In this document: positions 40,084 through 48,477 of the stretch, piece after piece
Layout of the letters: every line of letters begins with the position of its first letter
Numbering within the stretch: the stretch's first letter is position 1
IMG/VR virus record: IMGVR_UViG_3300050139_000048
Coordinates: 1-52,577 of that record
Direction: 5' to 3' (one strand)
DNA: 52,577 bases
Source: a virus
Position numbers and translations under genes: made by a program
The notes under the pieces: model-generated
What the model was told of the DNA's origin: nothing
Databases searched by the model: none
What the model saw: the letters and a program-made list of their open reading frames with translations, nothing else

Positions 40084-41487
40084 TTAGGCGTAAGCGACGT
40101 TTTGCAGGAACGCAGCGGCCGCAGTGCGCCGTTTGGTCCAGTTCACGTATCTGACGGCTTTGATCGCCCAGGATTGCGTCTGGAACATTGATACGACCGT
40201 GGTCGGCGCGGTGGCGCCGGTGGACAGTTGCGTCGAGGCGGTGTCGAGCATTTCGATTGACGCTTCGTTCGAAATATCGACACTCACGTCACCCTCATCG
40301 GCAACGAAAATCTCGTCCTCAAGAATCAGAACGATCATCTGCCCGAATTGCGGACTGCCGGCGATGTAGGCGTTCTGAGACACGACCACCGGCAGGCCCA
40401 TCCAAGTGCCGCCGTTCACCGTGATGCCGGGGTATTGCGCGCCGCCGAGACTCGTCAGCATCAACGAGAGCTTCAGCGCCGTGGTGGGCGTCATCACCCA
40501 CACACCGGACATCGGGTTCAAGTTCGCAGCGATTGCCGCAGAAAACACGGCAGCCACGTCCACTGCCGCGGCGGCGGCGTTCACCCCGGTCGGAGTCGTC
40601 GGCGTGACGTTGTAGAGCACCGACGCCGGCTTCTCGTTTGTGATCCCGCCGTTGTTCGGGTCGATGAAGGCGACGTCGACCGTCTGCGCCACGGCTTTCG
40701 CCAAGTCGTTTCGGACCATCAACTCGATGCTCGGCGAGGAGCTTTTCAGGACCTCGTCGTCATACGCCGCCATGCCGGCCGCCTTGGTGATCCCCAGGCT
40801 CGTGCTGCCGGTGGTGCCCTTCGACATCGGGATCGTCTTGCCCTGGCCGACCCAATAGCCAGTCGTCCCGCCAGTCAGCGAACCCATACGGACGTTGAAC
40901 GGAACATTGCGCATCCGCGTCAATCGCCCCATGATCGTCAGCGGACGCAGGTACTCGATGAATTCGGACTGCATGTTCTGCGCATAGACGAGTTCCGACG
41001 CCCAGCCAGAGGTGAGCGTGTCGGCAGCGGGAATCGCCGTCATCAGCACTTTGTGGACTTCCGGCGTTTGATCCATCCAACGCCGATTCGCTTGGACCTG
41101 CGCGGCGGCTTCTGCGCGGTTGCCGTGGGCGCGGGCAAGAGCGAGCGCCATGCGAGCGAACGGGATGCCTTTTTCCAGCCGCGGCCCGACGCTGATGATG
41201 CCGGAATTCGCGCGTACGGCGGAGCCAACAACCGGATCGGCGCCGGCCTCCGGCGTGATCGGCTTGGCCGTTGCGATCATCGTGGCTTCATGGGCTTTCA
41301 GGCGCAACAGGTGCGCATCGACAGCCTTGACTTCGCCGGCGAGCGTGTCGTATTCCTCGGTTTCGGCGACATCCAAAGTTCTTCCGTCATCCGACGCTTT
41401 GGACATTATGTCCGTCATACGAGCAGCGGACGCTTGCCTTTTTGCTTCAAACTGACTGATTTGCTCAGCCAAAGTGTGGGTACTCAT
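40084..41487 (-). CDS. Major capsid protein (HK97 fold) with N-terminal scaffold region
   Basis: 467 residues. The first about 105 residues are charged and helical (TLAEQISQFEAKRQASAARMTD) and resemble the HK97 delta domain, which is removed by the prohead protease. The mature part shows FIEYLRPLTIMGRL, YWVGQGKTIP, FIDPNNGG, and GIPVVVSQ-like GLPVVVSQNAY. The phage protease gene lies upstream of it in the operon, separated by a GIY-YIG gene. Confidence 0.93.
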   Translation of the reverse strand: MSTHTLAEQISQFEAKRQASAARMTDIMSKASDDGRTLDVAETEEYDTLAGEVKAVDAHLLRLKAHEATMIATAKPITPEAGADPVVGSAVRANSGIISVGPRLEKGIPFARMALALARAHGNRAEAAAQVQANRRWMDQTPEVHKVLMTAIPAADTLTSGWASELVYAQNMQSEFIEYLRPLTIMGRLTRMRNVPFNVRMGSLTGGTTGYWVGQGKTIPMSKGTTGSTSLGITKAAGMAAYDDEVLKSSSPSIELMVRNDLAKAVAQTVDVAFIDPNNGGITNEKPASVLYNVTPTTPTGVNAAAAAVDVAAVFSAAIAANLNPMSGVWVMTPTTALKLSLMLTSLGGAQYPGITVNGGTWMGLPVVVSQNAYIAGSPQFGQMIVLILEDEIFVADEGDVSVDISNEASIEMLDTASTQLSTGATAPTTVVSMFQTQSWAIKAVRYVNWTKRRTAAAAFLQNVAYA

Positions 41488-41613
41488 GATTTTTTCCTTT
41501 CAGGAAAGTTTTACTGCTTTCCCGAAGCGCCGGGAGAAATGGGTCAAGTGCACCGCCGTTTCCCAACCAATAGCCTGACGCGGCCAGTTGGATTACGCCG
41601 GATAGCTCGACAA

Positions 41614-41640
41614 TAAAAAAGCCGCCCAGACTGCGGCGGC
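41614..41640 (-). terminator. Rho-independent terminator between the GIY-YIG and capsid genes
   Basis: On the minus strand GCCGCC, loop of 8, GGCGGC followed by TTTTTTATT. It stands about 130 bases before the capsid ATG, so the capsid and later genes again lie behind a terminator. The AATAAAAAAGCC string recurs at 16848 and 24073. Confidence 0.75.
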
Positions 41641-41666
41641 CTCAATGATTCAGTAATGCAGTTACA

Positions 41667-42338
41667 TCAGTTTCGCAAGGACGCCCATCTCGCGCTCTGC
41701 GCGGCAGACATTCTTTTGCGAGTTTCCAAAGACGCTTTGTTGCCTAGAGCGTTTTTATTTCCACGCAATGTGATTGATAGTTTCGCAAGCGACTCTGGGG
41801 AACGCTTCTTTCCTTTATGCGCCAATGCCATATTGGCCCGCGCCTGTAGTGTGTGCTTGTACCCCTTGCCGGCTGCTGACAATTTTGCGCGTGTTTCAGC
41901 AGAAACAACGAACCCGAGTTTGTATCGCTTCCCGCGTTTTAACTCGGATATCTTTTTGCAGGCTTCCGGTGACAACTTATGTCCGGCCCCGTGTTTATTT
42001 CCCATTTGCGACGCCGCGATCTTCGCGCGCGTTTCAATAGACGGTTTATTCCCTAAGCAACTGCCAGCCGTGCGACACACGTTATATTCAGGATTCAGTG
42101 CGTCAATCGCACGCTGCTCGTACATGATCAAATTTTCTTTCGAGCAGATCAGCAACTTACGGAACGTAAATGCGCTCTCGCCATCCTTTGTCCAAGCGCG
42201 TTGAAGGTGCAGCGTATGATGCACGCCGCGCCGCAACTTGCTGATATGCGAACGCCAACGCTTTTCAAATTTCACCGCTGAGCCGATATACCGGCTGCCG
42301 CTGGCAACATGGACGATTTCGTAAATGCCGCTATTCAC
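41667..42338 (-). CDS. GIY-YIG homing endonuclease with NUMOD3 repeats, 223 aa
   Basis: SGIYEIVHVASGSRYIGSAVKFEKRWRSH is the GIY-YIG core, with catalytic Arg in KRWRSH and later Glu in MYEQRAIDALNPEYNVC. Four or five NUMOD3-like repeats follow (SIETRAKIAASQMGN, SPEACKKISELKRGK). GTG at 42338 overlaps the protease stop (GTGA). Its closest relative here is the gene at 43096, on the other side of the protease. Confidence 0.9.
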   Translation of the reverse strand: MNSGIYEIVHVASGSRYIGSAVKFEKRWRSHISKLRRGVHHTLHLQRAWTKDGESAFTFRKLLICSKENLIMYEQRAIDALNPEYNVCRTAGSCLGNKPSIETRAKIAASQMGNKHGAGHKLSPEACKKISELKRGKRYKLGFVVSAETRAKLSAAGKGYKHTLQARANMALAHKGKKRSPESLAKLSITLRGNKNALGNKASLETRKRMSAAQSARWASLRN

Positions 42339-43099
42339 AGGTACACGATGCCTTTTTTTCTTTGATCCATCGGGACGGTGGATTTTATCGGCTTCATGGG
42401 ATCGCGGGCCATTGCGAAAACCACCGGCCTTGCACGAGCAAAAATTGATTGAGTTGCGGCAGCCTTCGCTTTCTTTTCCGCGATGGCCACATCAGCGAAT
42501 CCGTTGGCGACGGCTTCTGGGCCGGTCATCCAGGTTTCTTTTTCCATCATCTTGAGCACATCAGCCACAGGCTGCTTGCTGCGGCTCGCGTAGAGTTCAG
42601 CGACGGCGGTATCAATCTTGTCGAGCATGTCGGCCATGTCGCGCATGTCGTTACGGTTGCCGACAACCATGCCCCAGGCGCTGTGGATCATGAGCATCGC
42701 CGCCGGCGCTACGCGAATAGTCGATCCAGCCATAGCGATTATTGAAGCCGCAGACGCAGCCATTCCAATCACATTCACCGTCACGGCGCCAGGATGATCG
42801 ACCAACAGGTTATAAATTGCGATACCTTCGAAAGCATCTCCGCCTGGGCTGTTGATTGTGACCAGCACTGGCGACTTTCCGAGGGCCTGCAACTTGTCCT
42901 TCACCATTTTGGCGGTGATGAAATTGTCAGTCCAGCCGGATTCTCCGATCTCTCCCAATATCTCGATCTCGCCATCCCCGGCTTTCGCCGCGGCCCGTAT
43001 AGACTTGTCCCACCTGGAAACAGCAGACTCGGGAGCCTTGAATTTCATGCCCTCTGGCTTCGCGTCCATACGAATCGCCAGCATCTTTGATTTACTCAT
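42335..43099 (-). CDS. ClpP-type prohead protease
   Basis: 254 residues. TINSPGGDAFEG forms the oxyanion loop, GMAASAAS holds the nucleophile Ser (about 116), and MIHSAWG the catalytic His (about 139). It would process the capsid scaffold region during maturation. It is sandwiched between two paralogous GIY-YIG genes, each overlapping it by 4 bases. The end (KSTVPMDQRKKGIVYL) may have been set by the insertion. Confidence 0.92.
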   Translation of the reverse strand: MSKSKMLAIRMDAKPEGMKFKAPESAVSRWDKSIRAAAKAGDGEIEILGEIGESGWTDNFITAKMVKDKLQALGKSPVLVTINSPGGDAFEGIAIYNLLVDHPGAVTVNVIGMAASAASIIAMAGSTIRVAPAAMLMIHSAWGMVVGNRNDMRDMADMLDKIDTAVAELYASRSKQPVADVLKMMEKETWMTGPEAVANGFADVAIAEKKAKAAATQSIFARARPVVFAMARDPMKPIKSTVPMDQRKKGIVYL

Positions 43100-43851
43100 A
43101 GCCGAATCTCCTGTCTACGTTTCTCCCACGCGACAACCATTCTGGCGCGCGTCTCAGGGGAGCACTTCTTGCCTTTCTTGTAGGCATTACCAATCTTCGA
43201 TGCCGACATCTTCGCCTTCGTGTCATCAGAAAATGTTCTTCCCTTCAACGCGGCGGTAAATTTAGCGACTACCTCGGGAGGGCGCTTGCGGCCAATTAAC
43301 GCGGCGGATATTTTTGCACGATGCTCCGCCGATATTCGTTTTCCCTTCTGCGCCTCAGAGTTCTTTGCGCATGCCTCGGGAGACATTTTTCTTCCGCGAA
43401 TTATCGCGGCTCTTTTTTCTACCGATTCGGGAGACTGCCGCTTTCCAATTCGAGATGCGGACATTTTCGCGCGCGCTTCCGGTGATGCCTTTCGACCAAT
43501 GTTTCTCTTATGACCCACATGCGCAGCGGACATCTTTGCCCGCGTCTCCGGTGTATGCGTCAGCCCCAACGCACTGCCGGCCACCTTGCAAGTGTTGTAC
43601 TCGGGGCGCAGTCCGTCCATTGCGATCTGCTCATACATGATGAGATTTTCACGCGAGCAAATGAGTAACTTGCGAAAATGAAAGACGCCGAGTCCGTATT
43701 TATCATGTGCGCGCTGCAATGCGCGACTGTGGTGCTTTCCTTTTTTCAAACCTAGACGATGGCCCTTCCATCGTTCCGAAAAATTCACAGCCGATCCGAC
43801 GTACCGCTTTCCGTTCGTCGTATTGACGATCTCGTAAATGCCGGTGTTCAT
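43096..43851 (-). CDS. GIY-YIG homing endonuclease with NUMOD3 repeats, 251 aa
   Basis: TGIYEIVNTTNGKRYVGSAVNFSERWKGH is the GIY-YIG core; MYEQIAMDGLRPEYNTC supplies the acidic part. Seven NUMOD3-like repeats follow (TPETRAKMSAAHVGH, SPEARAKMSASRIGK, and others). Paralog of the gene at 41667. The stop overlaps the protease ATG (ATGA), and the start overlaps the upstream stop. Confidence 0.9.
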   Translation of the reverse strand: MNTGIYEIVNTTNGKRYVGSAVNFSERWKGHRLGLKKGKHHSRALQRAHDKYGLGVFHFRKLLICSRENLIMYEQIAMDGLRPEYNTCKVAGSALGLTHTPETRAKMSAAHVGHKRNIGRKASPEARAKMSASRIGKRQSPESVEKRAAIIRGRKMSPEACAKNSEAQKGKRISAEHRAKISAALIGRKRPPEVVAKFTAALKGRTFSDDTKAKMSASKIGNAYKKGKKCSPETRARMVVAWEKRRQEIRL

Positions 43852-44090
43852 TTCGTGTAAACGACTCCGGGCTTCCTTGACGCCGCAGATGCCGCGCCTT
43901 CGTCACCACCGGTAAGCGATAACCACAGATCGCACAGAGCAGCATCGCCGGCGCAATCCTCGAAGCAATCTTCGGCAAAGTCCTCGAGGTCACTGTCTGG
44001 ATTGACAACAATGAATTGCTTGCACATTGCCATGCAAGATTTGTTCATTGCTGACATTTGGGTGAGGAAATCTTTCTGCGTCATTGCCAT
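43848..44090 (-). CDS. Cys-rich hypothetical protein, 80 aa
   Basis: KSCMAMCKQF and DCFEDCAGDAALCDLW give five Cys in an acidic context, perhaps a metal site. GGAG precedes the ATG. It sits between large terminase and the first endonuclease gene. The family is not recognised. Confidence 0.55.
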   Translation of the reverse strand: MAMTQKDFLTQMSAMNKSCMAMCKQFIVVNPDSDLEDFAEDCFEDCAGDAALCDLWLSLTGGDEGAASAASRKPGVVYTK

Positions 44091-44099
44091 GTTTGGCTC

Positions 44100-45947
44100 C
44101 TATACAAAAAGCAATTGAAAAGCCTTCGGCGGCGGAGGCGGCACTCCCATTTCACCAAACGCCATAGCGAGCGCGCAAAAATCATCAATCTTGTCGGCGC
44201 TGCGTTTTTTGTCTGGCGCCATATTCATGTTGACATCAAGCCGAGGCACGACGTTGCTGGCCATCCAATTTAGGGGCGCGTCGCCGCCATGCCTAAGATT
44301 GCCAGCCAGATAGACGCGCTCAAGCTCGCGCATTGCCGGGTTGTAGGACTGAGGTCCTTGACGAAATTCGTGCATGATCGATGCCGTCTTTCCGTCCGGC
44401 AATTGCCTTTCTGGCAACTTTGCCGATAGCCTGTTGATCAAATCGCGCAGGTTCCAACTATCGTATGCAACCGATTTCGGTTTGAAGCGCAGACAAAGTT
44501 CAACGATATCGCGCTCGATGATTTCGTAATCCAGGATGTGTCCAGGGAGCTGCGTTATTAACCCGGCCTGCACCCACCCGGCATACGGCACCGTCGCGCG
44601 CTCTGTGCGCTGATTCACTGCGTCCACCGGCACCCAACGCCAGCCTTTCGTATACACAATGCCATCGACACGCCACACCAGCCGAAAAGCCATAATGTCG
44701 GTCGTCGCAGCGCCGTCCAAGCCGCCCCAGCAGTCCTTGCCTTCGAGAAATGCGAGGTCGACCGGCCCGTTGCAGCGTTTCCACCGCTCGATATTGAGCC
44801 ACGTATTCGCGCCGGCGCTCTGCCGGTTCAGCCGCTTGATCTTGAATTCCGCGTGCGTGCTCGGCATCTGCTTGGCTTCGGTCGCGAGCTTGCGGATCTC
44901 GCGCACCAGCAGCGGATTCACGTCCATCAGCGGGTTCGCCTTCCGCCATTTTGACTCGTCAAAGTCGCCGTCGGCCTCTCTATATCCTGGCTTCCCGGGC
45001 TCGCCGACCTGCTCGTCCAGCGCGAACACCAGCGCGAAGAAGTGGTCGGTATCCGCCTCATTGAGGATCCCGCTCAATACTTGGTGCGCGAATTTCCGAA
45101 TCTCCGGCCACGGCCCGGTGCCCTCATAGCCCTCGGTCGTCGTGTAGAGCCACAGCGCATTCAGGCGCGCGCCGGCCGCCGACTTGAGCACGTTCAACAG
45201 GTCCGCCGTCTTGTGCGCGTGAATCTCGTCCAGGCACGTATGCGACGGATTGAGCCCGTCCTGCGTTGACGCCTTTGCGTTTATCGGACGGAAGTTCGCC
45301 CCCGCCGGCCAGCAGGCGATTGCGTTGGCGAACGGTTCCAGCCCGAACGCTTCCCGCAGATCCGGCGTTTTCTCCACCATCATCTTCGCGGTCTTGAACA
45401 CGATCCGCGCCTGGCTGCCGGTCGTCGCCGCGCTGATCACCTGTGCGCCGGGCTCATCCTCGCAGCACAGGCAGTAAAGCAGGATCGCCGCGGCGGTGAG
45501 ACTTTTTCCATTTTTCCGAGCAATGCTCAGCAGCGCTGTCGTAAACCGTCGCGTTCCGTCGTGATTTCGAAAGCCGAAAATGTTGACGACGAAGAACACA
45601 ATAGCCGGGTGCAGGACAATCGTGTCCGTTTCCCATCGGCCCTCTACGTGCGGCAGCTTCTCGATGAAGTCGCAGGCGTCATTCGCGTGAATCAGCGAGA
45701 ACTTGAACGGCCCGCCCTTCGCTGCCGCACGCTTGCGGTCCTTCAGGTAACGCGATGCGGCAAGCCTGATCCAGTGGCAATTGCGCGCCTGGTCAACGTC
45801 GGCAATCGCGTCCCGCGCAAAGCGGTCTGCTACCGCAACGAAATCACGCGCGACGGGCGGCGTTGTTCGAGAACCTGTTCGTTTCCTTCTTGCCGCCACC
45901 GGCGAGCGTGATGCGGCTGCGACTTGTTGGGGAAAAACCGAGTTCAC
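44100..45947 (-). CDS. terL: Terminase large subunit
   Basis: 615 residues, GTG start at 45947. Walker A is ARKNGKS (about 143-149); Walker B is TCLDEIHAH (Asp240, Glu241). The nuclease half has GGLDGAATTDI and VAYDSWN. It is the ATPase motor and headful or cos nuclease for DNA packaging. The gene overlaps the small subunit by 104 bases, more than usual; no better internal start is visible just after the small-subunit stop. Confidence 0.93.
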   Translation of the reverse strand: MNSVFPQQVAAASRSPVAARRKRTGSRTTPPVARDFVAVADRFARDAIADVDQARNCHWIRLAASRYLKDRKRAAAKGGPFKFSLIHANDACDFIEKLPHVEGRWETDTIVLHPAIVFFVVNIFGFRNHDGTRRFTTALLSIARKNGKSLTAAAILLYCLCCEDEPGAQVISAATTGSQARIVFKTAKMMVEKTPDLREAFGLEPFANAIACWPAGANFRPINAKASTQDGLNPSHTCLDEIHAHKTADLLNVLKSAAGARLNALWLYTTTEGYEGTGPWPEIRKFAHQVLSGILNEADTDHFFALVFALDEQVGEPGKPGYREADGDFDESKWRKANPLMDVNPLLVREIRKLATEAKQMPSTHAEFKIKRLNRQSAGANTWLNIERWKRCNGPVDLAFLEGKDCWGGLDGAATTDIMAFRLVWRVDGIVYTKGWRWVPVDAVNQRTERATVPYAGWVQAGLITQLPGHILDYEIIERDIVELCLRFKPKSVAYDSWNLRDLINRLSAKLPERQLPDGKTASIMHEFRQGPQSYNPAMRELERVYLAGNLRHGGDAPLNWMASNVVPRLDVNMNMAPDKKRSADKIDDFCALAMAFGEMGVPPPPPKAFQLLFV

Positions 45948-46362
45948 TGGTTGCCTTCATCATCCTTTGAAAAGCCTCGCGCCTGATCTTGACCCAGTTC
46001 GAGAGCACCATCGTTACCGAGCGCACCGTCTTGACCTGCGTCCCGTCCGGGTTGATTGTGATTCTCTGGTCGCCGCCCTTTTTCACTTCGCGCCCGTGTT
46101 CGCGCAGCATCTTTTCGGCAAGGTCTACCTCCGCGGCAGCGAGCACCCAGCCGAGAAACAGTTTCAGATCGAGCAGCCGCAGAAGTCCACGCGGCGCGTG
46201 CTCGATCGCGTAGCACCAGATTTCCCGTTCCTCGGCTGTCAGTTCGGCGGGCGGCGCGAGGAGGTCACCAACAGGCTGCGGCTCGTCGCGGTTAAGCGGA
46301 CGCTTGCCCGCGTTTCCGTCAAGCAGTCTCAGGTGCGTCGGTGTTGGCTTGCGTCCTCTCAC
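45844..46362 (-). CDS. terS: Terminase small subunit, P27 family
   Basis: 172 residues. It starts MRGRKPTPTHLRLLDGNAGKRPLN, the classic P27-family opening, followed by AELTAEEREIWCYAI. It recognises viral DNA and recruits the large subunit. It overlaps the ParB-methyltransferase gene by 44 bases. Confidence 0.92.
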   Translation of the reverse strand: MRGRKPTPTHLRLLDGNAGKRPLNRDEPQPVGDLLAPPAELTAEEREIWCYAIEHAPRGLLRLLDLKLFLGWVLAAAEVDLAEKMLREHGREVKKGGDQRITINPDGTQVKTVRSVTMVLSNWVKIRREAFQRMMKATSELGFSPTSRSRITLAGGGKKETNRFSNNAARRA

Positions 46363-47623
46363 GTTTCACTTCCTCAAAGGTTCGGCCGTCGCCGTCGAGT
46401 GTGGCCTGCTTGCCGGTCAGCGTCGACCACCGGATCACCGACACGTCGACATATTCCGGGGCGAGTTCCAAAGTGAAACTGCGTCGCCCGGTCGTCTCGC
46501 ACGCAATACAGGTCGATCCTGATCCGCCAAAAATGTCGAGCACGATGTCGCCCGGATTGCTGGAATTGCCGATGGCTCGCGCCGCCAGTTCAACCGGCTT
46601 CTGCGTCGGGTGATATTCGTTCTTCGGCGCTCGGGAAACTTCCCAGACCGTGACCTCGTTATTCTCACCAACCCATCGCGCCACCTTGCCGCGTCGGTGC
46701 GCGTAGAACATCGGCTCATGCTTGCCCTTGTAGTGCGCCGACGTGACGAATTGCGCGTTGTTCTTGACCCAGATGATCTGCGCCGTTATGACGTACCCAG
46801 CGGCAGCGGCAGCGGCAGCGGCAGCGGCAGCGTGTGCATCGGCGTACCACAGATACAGCGCGGCATGGTCGGCGGCAGCCGCGCGCAGGTTCGGCAGCGC
46901 GTCGGCATAGATCGTCGTTCCCGCCTCGTCGCCCGCAAGTTTGTCGCGCAGTTTCGCACCGCCTTTGTAGCCGACACCGTAGGGCGGGTCGGTGAACACC
47001 ATGTCCGCCTTCGCCCCGCCCATCAGACGAGCCACGTCCTCGGCCTTGGTCGAGTCGCCCGCGAGCAAGCGGTGCGTGCCCATCACCCACAGGTCGCCGC
47101 CCCGCGACACCGGAACCACCGGCGCGGGCGGCACCTCGTCCGGATCAAACCCGGTATTCGGCGTCCCGATCAGGTCGTTCAACTCGCCCGGGGCGAAGCC
47201 GATCAGGCTCATGTCGAACTTCAGGTCGCGTAACGCGTCGAGTTCGGCCGCCAGCATGTCCTGGTCCCACTCAGCCAAGTCGGCGATCTTGTTCACCGAC
47301 AGCCGGAAGGCTTTGACCTGCGCCTCGGACAGATCATCGGCCAGCAGCACCGGCACCGTCTCAAGGCCAAGCTGGATTGCACTTTTAATCCGAAGATGCC
47401 CGTCTATAACCGTGCCGTCGCTCCTTGCCAGTATCGGGACCCTGAACCCAAATTCCTTGATCGCCGCGGCACATTGCGCCACCGCATGATCGTTGACGCG
47501 AGGATTACCGGCATACTCCACCAGCCGGTCAAGCGGCCAATGTTGCAGTGCGGCGTCTAGCGAAGTGCCAGAAATTACGGTTTGAGACCCCTTCTTATGT
47601 TGCGCTGCCGCAGATTTGCTCAA
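46319..47623 (-). CDS. ParB-domain / DNA methyltransferase fusion, 434 aa
   Basis: Residues 25-150 are ParB-like (PLDRLVEYAGNPRVND, GTVIDGHLRIKSA). Residues 175 onward are a DNA N6-adenine/N4-cytosine methyltransferase: DPPYGVGY (212-219) and later LDIFGGSGSTCIA. The order is again beta type. Such fusions are common beside terminase genes and may mark packaging sites or protect DNA. A run of about 12 Ala near residue 265 is encoded by the GGCAGC microsatellite. Confidence 0.88.
   Translation of the reverse strand: MSKSAAAQHKKGSQTVISGTSLDAALQHWPLDRLVEYAGNPRVNDHAVAQCAAAIKEFGFRVPILARSDGTVIDGHLRIKSAIQLGLETVPVLLADDLSEAQVKAFRLSVNKIADLAEWDQDMLAAELDALRDLKFDMSLIGFAPGELNDLIGTPNTGFDPDEVPPAPVVPVSRGGDLWVMGTHRLLAGDSTKAEDVARLMGGAKADMVFTDPPYGVGYKGGAKLRDKLAGDEAGTTIYADALPNLRAAAADHAALYLWYADAHAAAAAAAAAAAGYVITAQIIWVKNNAQFVTSAHYKGKHEPMFYAHRRGKVARWVGENNEVTVWEVSRAPKNEYHPTQKPVELAARAIGNSSNPGDIVLDIFGGSGSTCIACETTGRRSFTLELAPEYVDVSVIRWSTLTGKQATLDGDGRTFEEVKRERTQANTDAPETA
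46798..46832. repeat. Hexanucleotide microsatellite (CAGCGG)n
   Basis: 5.8 copies of CAGCGG in a row. On the coding strand it gives a poly-Ala run within the methyltransferase domain. Because the unit is 6 bases, copy-number change keeps the frame. Confidence 0.95.
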
Positions 47624-47746
47624 AATCCGGTTTCCTTAATTTCGCGTTTGTGAAAAAAGAGGGGCGAGGCGGTCCCCGCGGATGGCCGACAGTTTTTGTT
47701 TCACGCCCCCCCCGGCCGAAGCGCCCCACGATGGCCAGGAAGGGCG

Positions 47747-48055
47747 TCAGCGGCGCGGGAAACCGTCGAGCCCTATCGAGACCCTTGGCTTGAGCGCGCG
47801 CTGCTGCGCCTCGGCATCCGCGCGCACGTGGCAGGCATGGGACATCGATATGAGGTTGCTGGGGTCGTCCGTGCCGCCTTTGGCCTTCGACTTGATGTGG
47901 TGCACCTCGGTCGCAAGTGTGACCCTATCCTCAGCCTTGCAATATCGACACTGGCAGAGGTGCCCGTCGCGTTCGAGTACTACAGCGCGAACTTTGTCCC
48001 AAGATGCGCCGTAACCGCGCGATTGGCGCGAGGTAGTCGGCCAGTTCGAGCGCAT
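47747..48055 (-). CDS. HNH endonuclease, packaging-associated
   Basis: 102 residues. CQCRYC zinc half-site, then TEVHHIKSKAKGGTDDPSNLISMSHACHVR, which is the H-N-H motif with the second zinc pair. HNH proteins placed before terminase genes stimulate terminase cleavage in HK97-like phages. The 123 bp between it and the ParB-methyltransferase gene may contain the cos or pac site. Confidence 0.88.
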   Translation of the reverse strand: MRSNWPTTSRQSRGYGASWDKVRAVVLERDGHLCQCRYCKAEDRVTLATEVHHIKSKAKGGTDDPSNLISMSHACHVRADAEAQQRALKPRVSIGLDGFPRR

Positions 48056-48229
48056 GCTTGTCCTTATGCCGACTCACGCAGCGTAGAGGAGTTGGCCACC
48101 GCGCGTCGGCTGCCGGGGATACGCGCCTCTGGCCGGCTGGGCATGTAGATGCCGCCCTGCGCGCGATCCCTACGGTACGCGACTGATGGGCGGCCCGGGC
48201 CCAACCCTGGGTCCGGTGTTCGAATAAAG

Positions 48230-48257
48230 AAAGCCCGAGCAGCATGACCTGGTTCGG
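48230..48257 (-). terminator. Second terminator-like hairpin of the late leader
   Basis: On the minus strand GCCCGA and TCGGGC, with a 16-base spacer, are followed by TTTCTTTATT. Weaker than the hairpin at 48381 because of its large loop. Confidence 0.55.
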
Positions 48258-48380
48258 GCGAAGCCACTGCGCCGGGAGGAGTGCCGGCTTGTGTGCAGTG
48301 GAGCCGTGATCTTGGTCTGCCCGCTGCCTTGCGGTTCTACCGCTCTCCCTGCTGCTACATCCGGCGCGGATGTCGAAACG

Positions 48381-48405
48381 AAAAAGCCCGCATTTGGCGG
48401 GCTTC
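48381..48405 (-). terminator. tR'-like terminator downstream of the late promoter
   Basis: On the minus strand AAGCCCGC, loop CAAAT, GCGGGCTT followed by TTTCG. It would stop transcripts from the promoter at 48440 after about 50 bases unless antiterminated. Confidence 0.75.
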
Positions 48406-48439
48406 GGAGGCACTTCTGCAACTTATCGGATTGACAGCC

Positions 48440-48467
48440 ATTATCCGCATGATTTGCGGAATGTCAA
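48440..48467 (-). promoter_or_regulatory. Predicted late promoter (pR'-like)
   Basis: On the minus strand TTGACA (48462-48467), a 16-base spacer, GATAAT (48440-48445). This is the best sigma-70 match I found. It starts directly after the stop of the Q-like gene and faces the packaging genes. Confidence 0.65.
48444..48460. promoter_or_regulatory. Inverted repeat in the late-promoter spacer (candidate operator or Q site)
   Basis: TCCGCA, 5 bases, TGCGGA: perfect 6-bp arms located between the -35 and -10 boxes. In lambdoid phages the Q-binding site lies in the same place, between -10 and -35 of pR'. Confidence 0.5.
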
Positions 48468-48477
48468 GAGTTCGACA

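Larger units (their letters stand above)
48056..48477 (-). other. 422-bp non-coding late control region
   Basis: This gap holds no convincing gene. It lies between the Q-like gene and the HNH/packaging genes. In transcript order it contains a strong promoter (48440-48467) with an inverted repeat in its spacer, a terminator (48381-48405), a GC-rich stretch with hairpin potential, and a second terminator (48230-48257). The order matches a lambda-type late control region (Q, then pR', then tR'). Confidence 0.6.

Noticed and set aside
40348-41616. 422-aa plus-strand frame opposite the capsid gene.
   Set aside because: High-GC antisense open frame, Arg/His-rich, with no domain; the capsid on the other strand is certain.
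48258-48380. tRNA gene on the minus strand (stretch resembling a D-arm, AGCGGTAGAACCGCAAGGC).
   Set aside because: No pairing anticodon stem, T-arm or acceptor stem can be drawn around it.
47931-48413. A 160-aa minus-strand frame across the late control region.
   Set aside because: Its composition is Arg/Ala-rich, it runs through terminator hairpins and overlaps the HNH gene in another frame.
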